From: Verrucomicrobiota bacterium
GTDB lineage: Bacteria > Verrucomicrobiota > Verrucomicrobiia > Limisphaerales > SIBE01
NCBI GenBank assembly: GCA_016190065.1
Contig: JACPRI010000151.1
Span: forward strand, 1-34,604
DNA length: 34,604 nucleotides
Reading direction: 5' to 3'
Part shown: positions 16,610-24,944 of the stretch, piece by piece
Layout of the letters: each line of letters opens with the position of its first letter
How positions within the stretch are numbered: position 1 is the first letter of the stretch
Position numbers and translations under genes: made by a program
Notes under the pieces: model-generated
Told to the model about the DNA's origin: nothing
Database searches by the model: none
The model's input: the letters and a program-made list of their open reading frames with translations, nothing else

Positions 16610-17377
16610 TTATCTGATCGGTTTGGCCAGTCTTCTCACCACTCCGTCCTGGCCCAGCTCAGCCAAGAAATCGATCGTGTCTTGCTGGAAGCAAAACGGC
16701 ACGTCCTCGCGCAACTCAGAGACCGCGAGCAAGCGCCGTCCGTTCCGCCCATTCTGAGCGGCGCGCAAAAGATCCGCTTTAGATGCCTGATAGATTTGCT
16801 GCGCGATGCGGGCGGAGTCGGAGACGTTCCCGGAGGAATAATCGGGCCAGATCAGATCGCACAATGCGCCAGCGGCGAGCGTGTCCTCATAAGCCGCCTG
16901 ATCCACGGTTCCGCTGCAGACCAGGAGCAAGTGGCTCGGTTTCGCTCGAGCGATCCACGCGGCGATGGCGCGCATCCCGAGGAACGAGCCGATCAACGTG
17001 GATCGGGCCGCCGCACACGCGCGCAGCGCACGCGTGCCATTTGTCGTGGTCATGACAATGTTTTTCCCGCGGACTTTCTCTGGCGTGAATTCACGAGGCG
17101 AATTGCCGAGGTCGAAATCCACGCTGCCGGTTTGGGCGGCCAGAATTCGCAAACCATTTCGCTCACCGGCCAGCAAAATCTCCGGGCGCGACCGCCGAAT
17201 GGCCAGTGCCTCGGCGATTTCACCTACCGGCAGAATCTCTCCCGCGCCGTTCGCGAGGGCGGTCATCATCGTGGAGGTGGCTCGGAGAATGTCGAACACC
17301 ACGCAAACTGTCTCTCGAAGATTCCGTCGGCTCAGCCCGGCAAATTCGGCAGGAGTGAACAAAACTTCAAGTGACAT
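16610..17377 (-). CDS. comB: 2-phosphosulfolactate phosphatase
   Basis: A 255-residue protein of the ComB family, which hydrolyses 2-phosphosulfolactate to sulfolactate, the second step of the coenzyme M route in archaea; bacterial members are widespread and their physiological role is often unclear. Family motifs are VVFDILRATSTM near the N-terminus, LLAGERNG, DLGNSPREF, VMTTTNGTRAL, and LLVCSGTVDQAAYEDTLAAGAL. The start MSLEVLFTP at 17377 fits homologues best; two upstream in-frame ATGs at 17386 and 17395 would add three or six residues. No other coenzyme M or sulfolactate gene is nearby. It may follow the apt-glycosylase genes on the same strand, separated by a palindromic repeat. Confidence 0.92.
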   Translation of the reverse strand: MSLEVLFTPAEFAGLSRRNLRETVCVVFDILRATSTMMTALANGAGEILPVGEIAEALAIRRSRPEILLAGERNGLRILAAQTGSVDFDLGNSPREFTPEKVRGKNIVMTTTNGTRALRACAAARSTLIGSFLGMRAIAAWIARAKPSHLLLVCSGTVDQAAYEDTLAAGALCDLIWPDYSSGNVSDSARIAQQIYQASKADLLRAAQNGRNGRRLLAVSELREDVPFCFQQDTIDFLAELGQDGVVRRLAKPIR

Positions 17378-17438
17378 GGAGTTCATGGAAGCCACCTATT
17401 CCAAAAAGAACTTGCCAAGCACCGGCAACCAAAAACGA

Positions 17439-17517
17439 TTCGGAGCGCAGCCTTCAGGCTGCTTCCGGCTCCGCTCTGGAGTCGAACGTTGAAGCGGCCT
17501 GAAGGCCGCGCTCCGAA
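17439..17517. repeat. Palindromic intergenic element with 24-bp terminal inverted repeats
   Basis: A 79-bp element beginning TTCGGAGCGCAGCCTTCAGG and ending CCTGAAGGCCGCGCTCCGAA. The outer 24 bp at each side are reverse complements with two mismatches. Each arm also contains its own hairpin: GCAGCCTTCAGGCTGC on the left and GCGGCCTGAAGGCCGC on the right. It lies between the DNA glycosylase stop and the comB start, transcribed from the minus strand. It could form a strong RNA hairpin acting as a processing or attenuation site. Confidence 0.9.
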
Positions 17518-17525
17518 GAAGAGGT

Positions 17526-18458
17526 TCATGGCTCGCTCCGGCGCATGTAGTGAAAAAGGTACTGCTGCGCATATCCGGCGAAGGGCCCGAAATGTTCGTC
17601 GCTGAAGCGCTGGAGCCGCCGGAGCGGAACTCTCCGTCCGCGAAAGTAGAGTCTGCGCAAGGCTTTCATGACCCACACGTCGATGGGGAAAGCTTTCGGA
17701 AAACCGTAAGCGAAAAGCAACACACAATCGGCGATCTTTCTTCCCACGCCCGGCAACTGGAGCAACGATTCCCTGGCTTCTCCGATCTCCAGCGCGGACA
17801 GTTTCGACAAGTCGATGACCGACGAGGCGATCATCTCCGCCGAGCCTTTCAAATAGGCGGCGCGGAATCCCATTTTACACGACCGCAGCTCGGATTCTGC
17901 GCAAGCGCAAAGTCGGTCCGCGGTCGGAAACGAATAAGCCGGAGAATGTCCCGGAGGCACGGGCACCGGCTCCCCGAAGCGCTCGCAAAGCAGCGCGACG
18001 ATTTGCTCGATCTGGACGATCTGCTTGGTGGAGGAAAGAATGAAGGACGCGAGGCATTCCCATGGATCCTGGCGCAGAAGCCGCAGCCCGAAGCACGCGC
18101 TCACGGCGGCGCGCATCGGCCCGTCGTCCGGGAACGTCGCCAGGATGCTCTCCAGATCGACGCGGTTTTGGAGATAGTTCTCGAGCCACGCTCCATTTCC
18201 AATCGGCTCGGCTGTTTCGGCCAGGATCGAGTCCTCGGCTGCGGCCAGCCGCACCCAGCGCCGGTCAATCGCTCCTTCCCAGCTTTCTCCGCACAACTTC
18301 CACCGGAATGCCTGTCCCGAAGTCAAGGTTGTGGCCAAGTCGTAATGCTGAACCGGGAGGCGAATTTGATGGAGGCCTGCAAGGGTCGCGGATACAGGCT
18401 CCGGCGTGCAACGTTCGGGACGCGCGGCGGCCGAGGACATCCGCGTTTCCCAATTCAT
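17526..18458 (-). CDS. ogg: 8-oxoguanine DNA glycosylase (OGG1 type, HhH-GPD)
   Basis: A 310-residue base-excision-repair enzyme of the OGG1 type, which removes 8-oxoguanine and cuts the strand by a lyase step. The N-terminal OGG domain has LTSGQAFRWK (residues 45-54). The helix-hairpin-helix is LPGVGRKIADCVLLFA, giving the catalytic Lys241, and the conserved Asp260 is in FPKAFPIDVWV. SSTKQIVQI corresponds to the OGG1 loop with helix after the damaged-strand contacts. The size fits bacterial OGG1-like enzymes. Start at 18458; MSSAAARPERC, six residues on, is an alternative. It begins nine bases after the apt stop, so it is almost certainly in the same operon. Confidence 0.92.
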   Translation of the reverse strand: MNWETRMSSAAARPERCTPEPVSATLAGLHQIRLPVQHYDLATTLTSGQAFRWKLCGESWEGAIDRRWVRLAAAEDSILAETAEPIGNGAWLENYLQNRVDLESILATFPDDGPMRAAVSACFGLRLLRQDPWECLASFILSSTKQIVQIEQIVALLCERFGEPVPVPPGHSPAYSFPTADRLCACAESELRSCKMGFRAAYLKGSAEMIASSVIDLSKLSALEIGEARESLLQLPGVGRKIADCVLLFAYGFPKAFPIDVWVMKALRRLYFRGRRVPLRRLQRFSDEHFGPFAGYAQQYLFHYMRRSEP

Positions 18459-18467
18459 GGCCGAAGT

Positions 18468-19004
18468 TCAAAAAACCACCAACGAACGAACGGGGAACCC
18501 CTTCAATTTCTCGCGCCCGTTCAGGAATGCCAGCTCGATGAAAAACGTCACAGCGACAATTTCCGCCCCCACTTTCTTCAAGAGTGCCGCCGCGGCGCGG
18601 GCGGTTCCGCCGGTGGCCAGGAGGTCATCGATCAGCACGACTCGGCTGCCCGGCTTGATGGCGTCCACGTGGATGGCGATGGTGTTGGCCCCGTATTCGA
18701 GGTCGTAGGATTGTTCGTGAGTCTGATAGGGGAGCTTGCCTTTCTTCCGCACGGGAACGAACCCTGCGTTCAGTTTGAGCGCAGCCGCTGCGGCAAAGAT
18801 AAATCCCCGGGCATCGACGCCCACGATGGCGTCGATGGAACCCGGCGGCAGGTTTTCCGTCAGCCGATCGATGCAGCCGGAAAACAAGCGCGGGTCCGCC
18901 AGAACAGGGGTGATGTCCTTGAATTGAATCCCAGGCTTTGGAAAATCGGGGACGTTTCGGATCGCCCGGGCCAGTTCGTCGATGGTTGCGGGGGGGGTCC
19001 TCAC
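18468..19004 (-). CDS. apt: Adenine phosphoribosyltransferase
   Basis: A 178-residue purine-salvage enzyme that makes AMP from adenine and PRPP. The N-terminal family signature is IRNVPDFPKPGIQFKDITPVL. VGVDARGFIFAAAAAL follows, and the PRPP-binding loop is VVLIDDLLATGGT at residues 122-134. Length is typical of bacterial Apt. It starts five bases after the stop of the sigma factor gene and ends nine bases before the glycosylase gene, so all three are likely co-transcribed. Confidence 0.97.
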   Translation of the reverse strand: MRTPPATIDELARAIRNVPDFPKPGIQFKDITPVLADPRLFSGCIDRLTENLPPGSIDAIVGVDARGFIFAAAAALKLNAGFVPVRKKGKLPYQTHEQSYDLEYGANTIAIHVDAIKPGSRVVLIDDLLATGGTARAAAALLKKVGAEIVAVTFFIELAFLNGREKLKGFPVRSLVVF

Positions 19005-19009
19005 TGGAT

Positions 19010-20077
19010 CTATTTGCGAACGGCCTCCATTTTCTCAATCATCTTCCGAAGTTTCTTCAGCGCGATATTTTGAATCTGCCGGATGCGCTCGCGGGTGACG
19101 CCGAATTTTTCGCCGACTTCCTCAAGGGTCTTCTCCGACCCTCCGTCGAGCCCGAAGCGGTAGCGCAAGATCATGGCTTCGCGCGGGTCGAGCGTTTTGA
19201 TCATCTCATCGAGCATCGTGGTCACCGTCTTTTCTTCGAGTTGCTCGTAGGGAGTTTCGGCGTTTTCATCCTGGACAATCTCGGCAAAATTATTCGAGTC
19301 GTCGTCACCGATCGGGGCATCGAGCGAAGCAGGGCGGATCGCGGCCGTGCGCAACTGGGCCACTCGTGACGCAGTGATGCCCAGTTCCTCGCCCAATTCC
19401 TCATCCGTCGGCTCGCGCCCGAATTCCTCCTGGAGCCGCATGGCCGTCCGGCGCATTTTGGATATCTTGTCCACCAAATGCACCGGCAAGCGGATCGTCT
19501 TGGATTGGTTGGCCAAGGCTCGCTTGATCGATTGCTTGATCCACCAGGCGCCGTAAGTCGAGAGCTTCCCACCTTTGGAAGGGTCGAACCGTTCGACGGC
19601 CTTCATCAGACCGATGTTGCCCTCATTGATCAAATCGAGCAGAGGCAATCCCAACCCCTCGTAATCGTGGGCGATCTTCACGACCAGGCGCAAATTGGCC
19701 TTGATCATCTGTTCGCGGGCTTTCTTATCCCCTTTCTTGATGCGCGCGGCGAGCTCGATTTCTTCCTGAGGCGTCAGCAGTTTGACCTGGCCGATTTCGC
19801 GCAAATAAAGCTTGATCGCGGTGTCTCCATCGTAAGACGACCGCTCCCTGGGTTCCGGCGGAGTGCTCGGCTCCGGATCGCGCCGGATCGCTTTGGACTC
19901 CAACGGTTCTTGCGCAACGCTTTTATCATCCACCACAGGATCCCCCGTTTTCCGGACGGCACGGGCGATTATGGATGCCTCTCCGCCGACCGACCGTCTT
20001 CGGCCTGTGCTTGACCGTCGGGGCTGGTTTGGGGCCAGTCGCGACGCCAGCGCATTGGGTTTGGTTTTTGTGGCCAT
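19010..20077 (-). CDS. RNA polymerase sigma-70 family factor (RpoD/group 2 type)
   Basis: A 355-residue sigma factor. Region 1.2 is YLREIGQVKLLTPQEEIELA; regions 2.1-2.4 include LRLVVKIAHDYEGLGLPLLDLINEGNIGLMKAVERFDP and STYGAWWIKQSIKRAL followed by IRLPVHLVDK; region 3 has LGEELGITASRVAQL; region 4.2 is TLEEVGEKFGVTRERIRQIQNIALKKLR. The about 70-residue Lys/Arg/Pro-rich N-terminus replaces the long region 1.1 of a classical primary sigma factor, so it may be either a short primary factor or a group 2 alternative. STYGAWW in place of STYATWW in region 2.3 is a small variation. Start at 20077 (MATKTKPNAL) is preferred over 20101 because it gives the usual basic start. Confidence 0.93.
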   Translation of the reverse strand: MATKTKPNALASRLAPNQPRRSSTGRRRSVGGEASIIARAVRKTGDPVVDDKSVAQEPLESKAIRRDPEPSTPPEPRERSSYDGDTAIKLYLREIGQVKLLTPQEEIELAARIKKGDKKAREQMIKANLRLVVKIAHDYEGLGLPLLDLINEGNIGLMKAVERFDPSKGGKLSTYGAWWIKQSIKRALANQSKTIRLPVHLVDKISKMRRTAMRLQEEFGREPTDEELGEELGITASRVAQLRTAAIRPASLDAPIGDDDSNNFAEIVQDENAETPYEQLEEKTVTTMLDEMIKTLDPREAMILRYRFGLDGGSEKTLEEVGEKFGVTRERIRQIQNIALKKLRKMIEKMEAVRK

Positions 20078-20330
20078 ATCACTTTTCAATCCGGAGCTCA
20101 TTTCGTTGGAGTCGAGGGGCTGACAAAACTAACACCGGCTAACGCTCAATGTTTTGGCGCCTGGTCAAGGGCATCTTTGTCGAACTCTTGGCCATCGCAA
20201 CGACCGCTAACTCGATAGACGAAATGCGCAGGCGATTCTTCATCGGTTTTTCCGAGTCCCGTTTGTCCGCGGGCCGGTCGAGCGTTTCGCGGCTTCGAAA
20301 GCGGACACGGGCCCAAAAGATGCGCTGGGG

Positions 20331-21035
20331 TTAGTCACGGTCGTGTCCGCGCGCGATGAGAATGAAGTGCAGCAAAGTCATAACCGCCTCGATTAACGCG
20401 GCGACGTAAGTGAGCGCCGCCGCATTCAAGACTTTGCCCACGGCACCGCTTTCATGGTTCTGGACGATGCCTAAACGCAATAGTTGCGCCTTGGCTCGCC
20501 GACTCGCATCAAATTCAACCGGCAAAGTGACCGCCTGGAATAGAGAAATGACCGCGAAGGCGATGATCGCCAACCCGACGAATTTCATCGCGTTCATGAA
20601 CATCCCCAGCATGAAAACCCAGAACACAGCCTGGCTGGCGAAGCTCGTGATCGGAACCAGCGCCATCCGAAGCTTCAGCGGAGCGTACGATTCCTGATGT
20701 TGGAGAGCATGGCCCGCTTCGTGGGCCGCCACGCCGACGGCGGCGAGCGAGGTTCCATGGTAATTCTCCGACGAAAGGCACAAGGCCTTTTTCATCGGAT
20801 CATAATGATCAGTCAAATGCCCCGGAACTTCATGGACCGGCACACCGTCCAGGCCGGCACGGTCAAGAATTTCCCGCGCCGCCTCGGCTCCCGAAAGCCC
20901 GGATTCGACCGGAACACGGACGAATCGGTTGTAAGTCGAACTCAACTTGATCTGGGCAATGAATCCCAGAATCAAACCGGGAATGGCCAGCCACCAGTAC
21001 TGATCCAGAATCAAGACTCCGAGCATCATAGGCAT
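20331..21035 (-). CDS. YugP-type zinc metallopeptidase, membrane-bound
   Basis: A 234-residue protein of the YugP/neutral zinc metallopeptidase 2 family. The zinc site is AAHEAGHALQH (His105, Glu106, His109), and the third ligand is likely in LPVEFDASRRAKAQL, a strong family signature. Membrane helices at about 5-30, 123-160 and 165-185, with a further C-terminal helix, place it in the inner membrane. The segment GLSGAEAAREILDRAGLDGVPV is also characteristic. The physiological substrate is not known. The start at 21035 (MPMMLGVLILDQYWW) is followed at once by the first helix; M3 or M4 could also serve. Confidence 0.93.
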   Translation of the reverse strand: MPMMLGVLILDQYWWLAIPGLILGFIAQIKLSSTYNRFVRVPVESGLSGAEAAREILDRAGLDGVPVHEVPGHLTDHYDPMKKALCLSSENYHGTSLAAVGVAAHEAGHALQHQESYAPLKLRMALVPITSFASQAVFWVFMLGMFMNAMKFVGLAIIAFAVISLFQAVTLPVEFDASRRAKAQLLRLGIVQNHESGAVGKVLNAAALTYVAALIEAVMTLLHFILIARGHDRD

Positions 21036-21270
21036 TCAGCTTAATCGATTGTCCCAACGATTTCTGAGCGGACCTCGAGCTACGGCCGCTTCCGGATGCC
21101 ATCCGGAACACGCATGAGCGCGCTCGAACTCGCGTCGGGATTGGCGTGGAGCGAGTTCAATGCCAGACGGGCAAAAACTTAAAACCCATTCAATTCCAAG
21201 CCCATGCTGCAGTCTGTGCGACACGGCGGCTCGGAAGAAATCAAATGAGGTGAGACAGGTCGAGCCACTG

Positions 21271-22401
21271 TCACACTTCAAGGGTTTTCTCGAATTTGGT
21301 CAGGTTTTTGGGGGCATTGGTCGTCACCAGCGCCACGTCTTCGAGACGGATGCCGCCGACGCCTGGATAATAAAGTCCAGGTTCGACGGTTACGACTTGT
21401 CCGGCCCGGAGAAAATCTTTGGACGTGGGATTGATCCTGGGCGGTTCGTGGATTTCGAGTCCCAGCCCGTGGCCCGTTCCATGAAAGAACCCCTCCATTC
21501 GTCCATTCCGACGCCCCGTCCTGAAACCCTCCTTCTTGAAAAACTGTTCAACAGTTCGGTGAACTTGCAGGGTGGGGGATCCGTCTCGGAGTTGTGCGAG
21601 CGCCAAATCCTGAGCGCGCGCGACGGCGGCGTAAAGTCTTCGAGCCGCCTCGCTCGCGCGCCCCTTCACCACGGTCCGGCTCATATCGGCGAAATACCCC
21701 GTCTTCTGCGAGCGCGGGAATACGTCCAGGATGATCGGCTGGTTGGCGCGAAGCGGGCCGGAGCCGTGCTCATGCGGATCGCACGACTGATGGCCGGTCG
21801 CAACAATCGTATGATTGGCCCGCCCGCCCGCCTGGATGATCGCGATTTCAATGATCGAACGAAGCTTCTCCGAGGTGAGCGGAACGTGGTGATAGAACAG
21901 GCGCCCATCCCTGCCGATCTTGGCATTTTTCAACGCTTGAATTCCTTCTGACACTCCGACTTCCGCCATGATCAAAGCGGCACTGATCTTCTTCACGTCC
22001 TCGGACGTCTTGATCTCGCGCTCGGCGAAAAAGCTGCCGTCTTTCGCCTTCACTTTGATTTTCAAGGCGCGTAATTCGCGGGCCAAAGCCAACGGGAAGT
22101 TGCCCGGGACAACGATTTTCTTGAGCCGCCGTTCGCGCAGAATCGTGCTGATCACGCGAGCGAAGTCGGTGGTTTGAAATCCTTCGCGCTTCAGCTTGCG
22201 AAGGTAAGTGCTCAGCCGGATCAAGCGGCAATGGCGTGAGGATCTTCGAGCCCGGTCGATTTCCAGATCATTCAGCACCAGGTGCGGTTTGCCTCGAATC
22301 CGCAGGTAGATGAAGGGGTCGGGCACCAGAAAACCCGCGGCGTAGAGCATGTTCGCGTCGCGTTCGCTGTCAGCGACAATCAGGAGATTCTCGCGGGTCA
22401 T
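21271..22401 (-). CDS. M24-family peptidase (Xaa-Pro aminopeptidase-like)
   Basis: A 376-residue metallopeptidase of the creatinase/Xaa-Pro aminopeptidase group. Residues 1-125 form the N-terminal creatinase domain and 135-376 the pita-bread catalytic domain. The metal ligands can be read: Asp226 in IILDVFPRS, Asp239 in YFADMSRT, His311 in FHGTGHGLG, Glu340 in VTVEPGLYYP and Glu354 in IRLEDVALV. The phrase ATGHQSCDPHEHGSGPL precedes the first ligand. It should remove N-terminal residues before proline in the cytoplasm, or act on related dipeptides. It is 870 bp upstream of sigma-operon-neighbour YugP on the same strand, with a gap of 235 bp to that gene. Confidence 0.93.
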   Translation of the reverse strand: MTRENLLIVADSERDANMLYAAGFLVPDPFIYLRIRGKPHLVLNDLEIDRARRSSRHCRLIRLSTYLRKLKREGFQTTDFARVISTILRERRLKKIVVPGNFPLALARELRALKIKVKAKDGSFFAEREIKTSEDVKKISAALIMAEVGVSEGIQALKNAKIGRDGRLFYHHVPLTSEKLRSIIEIAIIQAGGRANHTIVATGHQSCDPHEHGSGPLRANQPIILDVFPRSQKTGYFADMSRTVVKGRASEAARRLYAAVARAQDLALAQLRDGSPTLQVHRTVEQFFKKEGFRTGRRNGRMEGFFHGTGHGLGLEIHEPPRINPTSKDFLRAGQVVTVEPGLYYPGVGGIRLEDVALVTTNAPKNLTKFEKTLEV

Positions 22402-22462
22402 GGTCCAAACCTAGGAAGCAGTCGCAGCGCTGGCAAGACTTTCGCGGATTTTGTGATCCCGC

Positions 22463-22483
22463 TCCCCGGAGTCCGTTCGGGGA
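22463..22483. other. Short GC stem-loop between sppA and the M24 gene
   Basis: TCCCCG at 22463-22468 pairs with CGGGGA at 22478-22483 across a 9-base loop. It lies in the 162-bp region after the sppA stop and before the M24 peptidase start, both minus strand. It might be a weak terminator, but no U-tract follows on the minus strand. Confidence 0.35.
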
Positions 22484-22563
22484 ACGATTCGCGCTCGGGT
22501 CATTGACTGTCGGCGTTGCCCGTCAATGGATTTGAGTTATGCTTACACGCCGGCGAGCGGACC

Positions 22564-23670
22564 TCAGTGCAGAACCGTGGACGAAAGAAAATAGAGCCGG
22601 CCGATTTGGAGCTTGGGCAGATCTATCCCAAGATCCACTTTGAGCGTGGCACTCTCACTCTTCCCGAGAAAACCAAAAATTCGCGAAAGACTGAAGGGCT
22701 CCTCGTAGCGCACCAGATTCGCATCGGGAATCCGGGCAATCTTTTTGGCGCGCGCCACGGCGTTTTCAAAATGGCCCTTCTCATCGACGAACCCGTAATC
22801 AAACGCCTGGCGGCCCGTCAGCACGCGTCCGTCGGCGTACTGTTCCCACCCCTCGGCGAGCGGCTTTCCGTCGCCTTTGTTTTTTGACTGGGCGCGCTGC
22901 CTGCCTTTCTCGACCACTTTTTTGAACCGGTCATACGTTTCTTCAATCATGGCCTGGATCATCTCCGCCTCTTTCGGGTCGATATCCTCCAACTTCCTCG
23001 AGCCGCTCAGCATATCCTTGAACCGACCGCTTTTGAAAACCTGCGGGTAAACTCCCACTTTGTCCATCAATCCCCGGTAGTTAAGACTGTGCATGATCAC
23101 GCCGATGCTCCCGGTGATGGTGAGTTCACTGGCCACGATCCATTGGCAGGGCACGGCGACATAGTATCCTCCGGACGCCGCCAAACCGCTCAAGAACGCG
23201 ATGACAGGTTTGCCGTGTTTTTCCTGAAACTCGGAAATCGCTCTCGAAATATCGTCCGAGGCCATCACTTCGCCTCCCGGAGAATCAACTTTCAGAATGA
23301 CGGCCTTAACCGATTTGTCGCGTCCGGCGACCTTCAACTGGTGCGCGATTGAATCGACCATGTTTCTGCCTCCCCGGTCCCAAATCTGGCTCGAGATGAT
23401 TCCTTCTACTGGCACCACCGCAATTTTGTTGTCGGAATGATTGTTTTCAAGAGTCAGTTCCTCCAGAAAGCGACCGCCGGGGGGCATGGGATTGACTCCT
23501 GCGATGCCGGATACCGTCTGCGCGAACTGGCCGGCCAACAACACCAAGAGCACGGCGGCGAGGGTGAGTGCCAGAATCATCCAGCCACGGCTCTTGCGCG
23601 GTTGAGGAGATGGTGGCGGCGTGATCACCGGCGGAGTTATCGTGTAAACGGGTGGCACGTTGTTGTCCAT
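22564..23670 (-). CDS. sppA: Signal peptide peptidase SppA (short, 36K type)
   Basis: A 368-residue membrane serine protease that degrades cleaved signal peptides. A Pro-rich cytoplasmic N-terminus (residues 1-28) precedes one transmembrane helix (about 30-53). The catalytic domain reads IAVVPVEGIISSQI, LKVDSPGGEVMASDDI, and FLSGLAASGGYYVA with the nucleophile Ser166; the general-base Lys218 is in FKSGRFKDMLSGSR. Spacing between Ser and Lys (52 residues) equals that of Bacillus SppA. The protein continues with a helical C-terminus (LTGRQAFDYGFVDE) as in the family. It is the short, single-domain type rather than the duplicated E. coli type. Confidence 0.95.
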   Translation of the reverse strand: MDNNVPPVYTITPPVITPPPSPQPRKSRGWMILALTLAAVLLVLLAGQFAQTVSGIAGVNPMPPGGRFLEELTLENNHSDNKIAVVPVEGIISSQIWDRGGRNMVDSIAHQLKVAGRDKSVKAVILKVDSPGGEVMASDDISRAISEFQEKHGKPVIAFLSGLAASGGYYVAVPCQWIVASELTITGSIGVIMHSLNYRGLMDKVGVYPQVFKSGRFKDMLSGSRKLEDIDPKEAEMIQAMIEETYDRFKKVVEKGRQRAQSKNKGDGKPLAEGWEQYADGRVLTGRQAFDYGFVDEKGHFENAVARAKKIARIPDANLVRYEEPFSLSRIFGFLGKSESATLKVDLGIDLPKLQIGRLYFLSSTVLH

Positions 23671-23828
23671 AGTGGCGAGAAACTATCCCAGGTGGATGGG
23701 GCGAGCAAGTGGATTGAATCAGTCTGGAGTTCAACGCGGAATATTGGAATGGCGGAATAATGGGCGGGGACCCCGTGCGCCAAAAGTAACTGTTACCCCA
23801 GAGGGGGACAATCGAGAGGAATAATCGC

Positions 23829-23857
23829 TTGCGAGACCAGCCAGCGACTTGTAGATT
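23829..23857 (+). promoter_or_regulatory. Candidate sigma-70 promoter of the tRNA-Arg gene
   Basis: TTGCGA at 23829-23834 and TAGATT at 23852-23857 are separated by 17 bases and end 14 bases before the tRNA. Spacing and distance are right for a tRNA promoter, with four of six bases matching consensus in each box. Confidence 0.45.
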
Positions 23858-23871
23858 CCTCCGCCTTGGTC

Positions 23872-23948
23872 GCACCCGTAGCTCAATTGGATAGAGCATC
23901 TGACTACGGATCAGAAGGTTTCAGGTTCAACTCCTGACGGGTGCGCCA
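23872..23948 (+). tRNA. tRNA-Arg (anticodon ACG), CCA encoded
   Basis: The acceptor arms GCACCCG (23872-23878) and CGGGTGC (23938-23944) pair fully. The D arm is GCTCAATTGGATAGAGC, the anticodon arm TCTGACTACGGATCAGA with loop CTACGGA and anticodon ACG, and the T arm TCAGGTTCAACTCCTGA. The discriminator G23945 is followed by encoded CCA (23946-23948). ACG is read as ICG after deamination and decodes CGU/CGC/CGA arginine codons. tRNA genes are frequent integration sites, and a RadC-like remnant follows within 40 bp. Confidence 0.96.
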
Positions 23949-23984
23949 TGACTCCAAGGAGTTGCGGGATTTCCCTCTTGCGTC

Positions 23985-24074
23985 AAGGCGGGTCGAATCG
24001 TGGGCACTGAGATTTTGGATCACCTCATTGTCGGCGTGCCGACAAAGAAGAATCCGGGAGGTTCTGTAGTTTAA
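23985..24074 (+). pseudogene. RadC-like (JAB/UPF0758) C-terminal remnant
   Basis: The plus-strand frame reads KAGRIVGTEILDHLIVG, then VPTKKNPGGSVV and a TAA stop at 24072. KAGxxxGxEILDHLIVG is the signature just before the C-terminus of RadC/JAB-domain proteins. Upstream in the same frame there is no extended homology, so only the last 30 residues remain. RadC-type genes are common on integrated elements. Its place 37 bp after a tRNA suggests a decayed insertion. The resemblance was judged by eye. Confidence 0.45.
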
Positions 24075-24161
24075 GGGAATGCATCTCCTTCCGCCGTTCT
24101 TTGCACACCAGTCCACGCCGCTCCCGAAGTCCTGACTTCAAAACAAAGTGCGTGGGATCGA

Positions 24162-24728
24162 TCAGGGGAAAATATCGGCGGGGCGAATGCGCACGCTCGA
24201 CACGCTGCCGCATTGGAGCGTTTCATTGAGATCAACAGTTTCTTTCTCTCGAAAAAGGCCGTTTTCCGGGCGGCGGTACACTTCGATGTGCCGCTCGGAG
24301 CCGAGCACGATCCAGTATTCTTTCACGCTGGCTTCGGCATAAAGCGAGGCGTTCTCACGGTCAAGCGCCGCGCTGGAAACGGAAACTTCAATGACCAACT
24401 CGGCGGTCCGGGGATGGGCTTCATAGAAATCCGCAAGCGTTCCGCGTATCACGGAAATGTCCGGTTCGGGTTCTGAGTCCGCGAGCGTGATCGGGGCTTC
24501 CTGTCGAACCAGATAGCCGTCGGGAAGTTTCGCGGCAATTAAATCGTAGAGCCGCTTGGACAGGACGGCGTGCAAGGGTGACTTGGACATTTTCTCGATG
24601 ACCACCCCGCGGATCAACTCCGTTCGCCGACCGTGTTCGTTAAACTCGCCAAGCCGGTGATACTTCTCAACCGTCAGCGGAGAAACCCGTCGGCGGACTT
24701 CCGGAATCTCAAGAATTGCAGTCATCAT
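24162..24728 (-). CDS. Uma2-family (DUF820) PD-(D/E)XK nuclease-like protein
   Basis: A 188-residue protein of the Uma2 family, which has a restriction-endonuclease-like fold. Conserved features are YHRLGEFNEHGRRTELIRGVVIEKMSKSPLHA near the N-terminus, then SEPEPDISVI (the PD of the active site), AELVIEVSVSS (the ExK-type Glu), and the helix KEYWIVLGSERHIEVYRRP. The family is widespread in cyanobacteria and planctomycetes, and its function is not settled. ATG at 24728 or 24725 is preferred to a TTG at 24734. It lies in an accessory patch near the tRNA with gene remnants on both sides. Confidence 0.9.
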   Translation of the reverse strand: MMTAILEIPEVRRRVSPLTVEKYHRLGEFNEHGRRTELIRGVVIEKMSKSPLHAVLSKRLYDLIAAKLPDGYLVRQEAPITLADSEPEPDISVIRGTLADFYEAHPRTAELVIEVSVSSAALDRENASLYAEASVKEYWIVLGSERHIEVYRRPENGLFREKETVDLNETLQCGSVSSVRIRPADIFP

Positions 24729-24764
24729 CACCAAAACTACGTGCGTCTGGGGGAGGCGTCGAGT

Positions 24765-24944
24765 GTGAAAAGCGCCGGGAGCGATTCGATCTGGCTAAAT
24801 GTCGAGCGACGGTTCAACACTGGAGCGGAGGCCGTGGACCGCCGGGTCGATCTCATCCGCGAACACGGCAAGTGGGTGGAGCCGGAAGTGAAAGAAATCA
24901 CGGGAGATAGTCCAGGTCTGCCAGGTCTTTGTTTCGGCCCGTAG
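24765..24944 (+). pseudogene. Unidentified short coding remnant
   Basis: From GTG at 24765 the plus strand reads VKSAGSDSIWLNVERRFN, then TGAEAVDRRVDLIREHGKW, then VEPEVKEITGDSP to a stop at 24942. The composition is protein-like (helical charged pattern) and unlike a shadow frame. No family was recognised. It overlaps the 3' end of the convergent nucleotidyltransferase gene and is probably the cut-off end or start of a lost gene. Confidence 0.25.

Noticed and set aside
20078-20330. Possible small gene upstream of the sigma factor (plus-strand frame from 20149)
   Set aside because: No ribosome site, no recognisable family and a very basic random-looking composition; the region is more likely the sigma-factor promoter.
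23447-24116. Minus-strand open frames across the tRNA with a C-terminus reading WRTRQELNLKPSDP
   Set aside because: That peptide is the antisense translation of tRNA-Arg; it is a familiar false ORF around tRNA genes.
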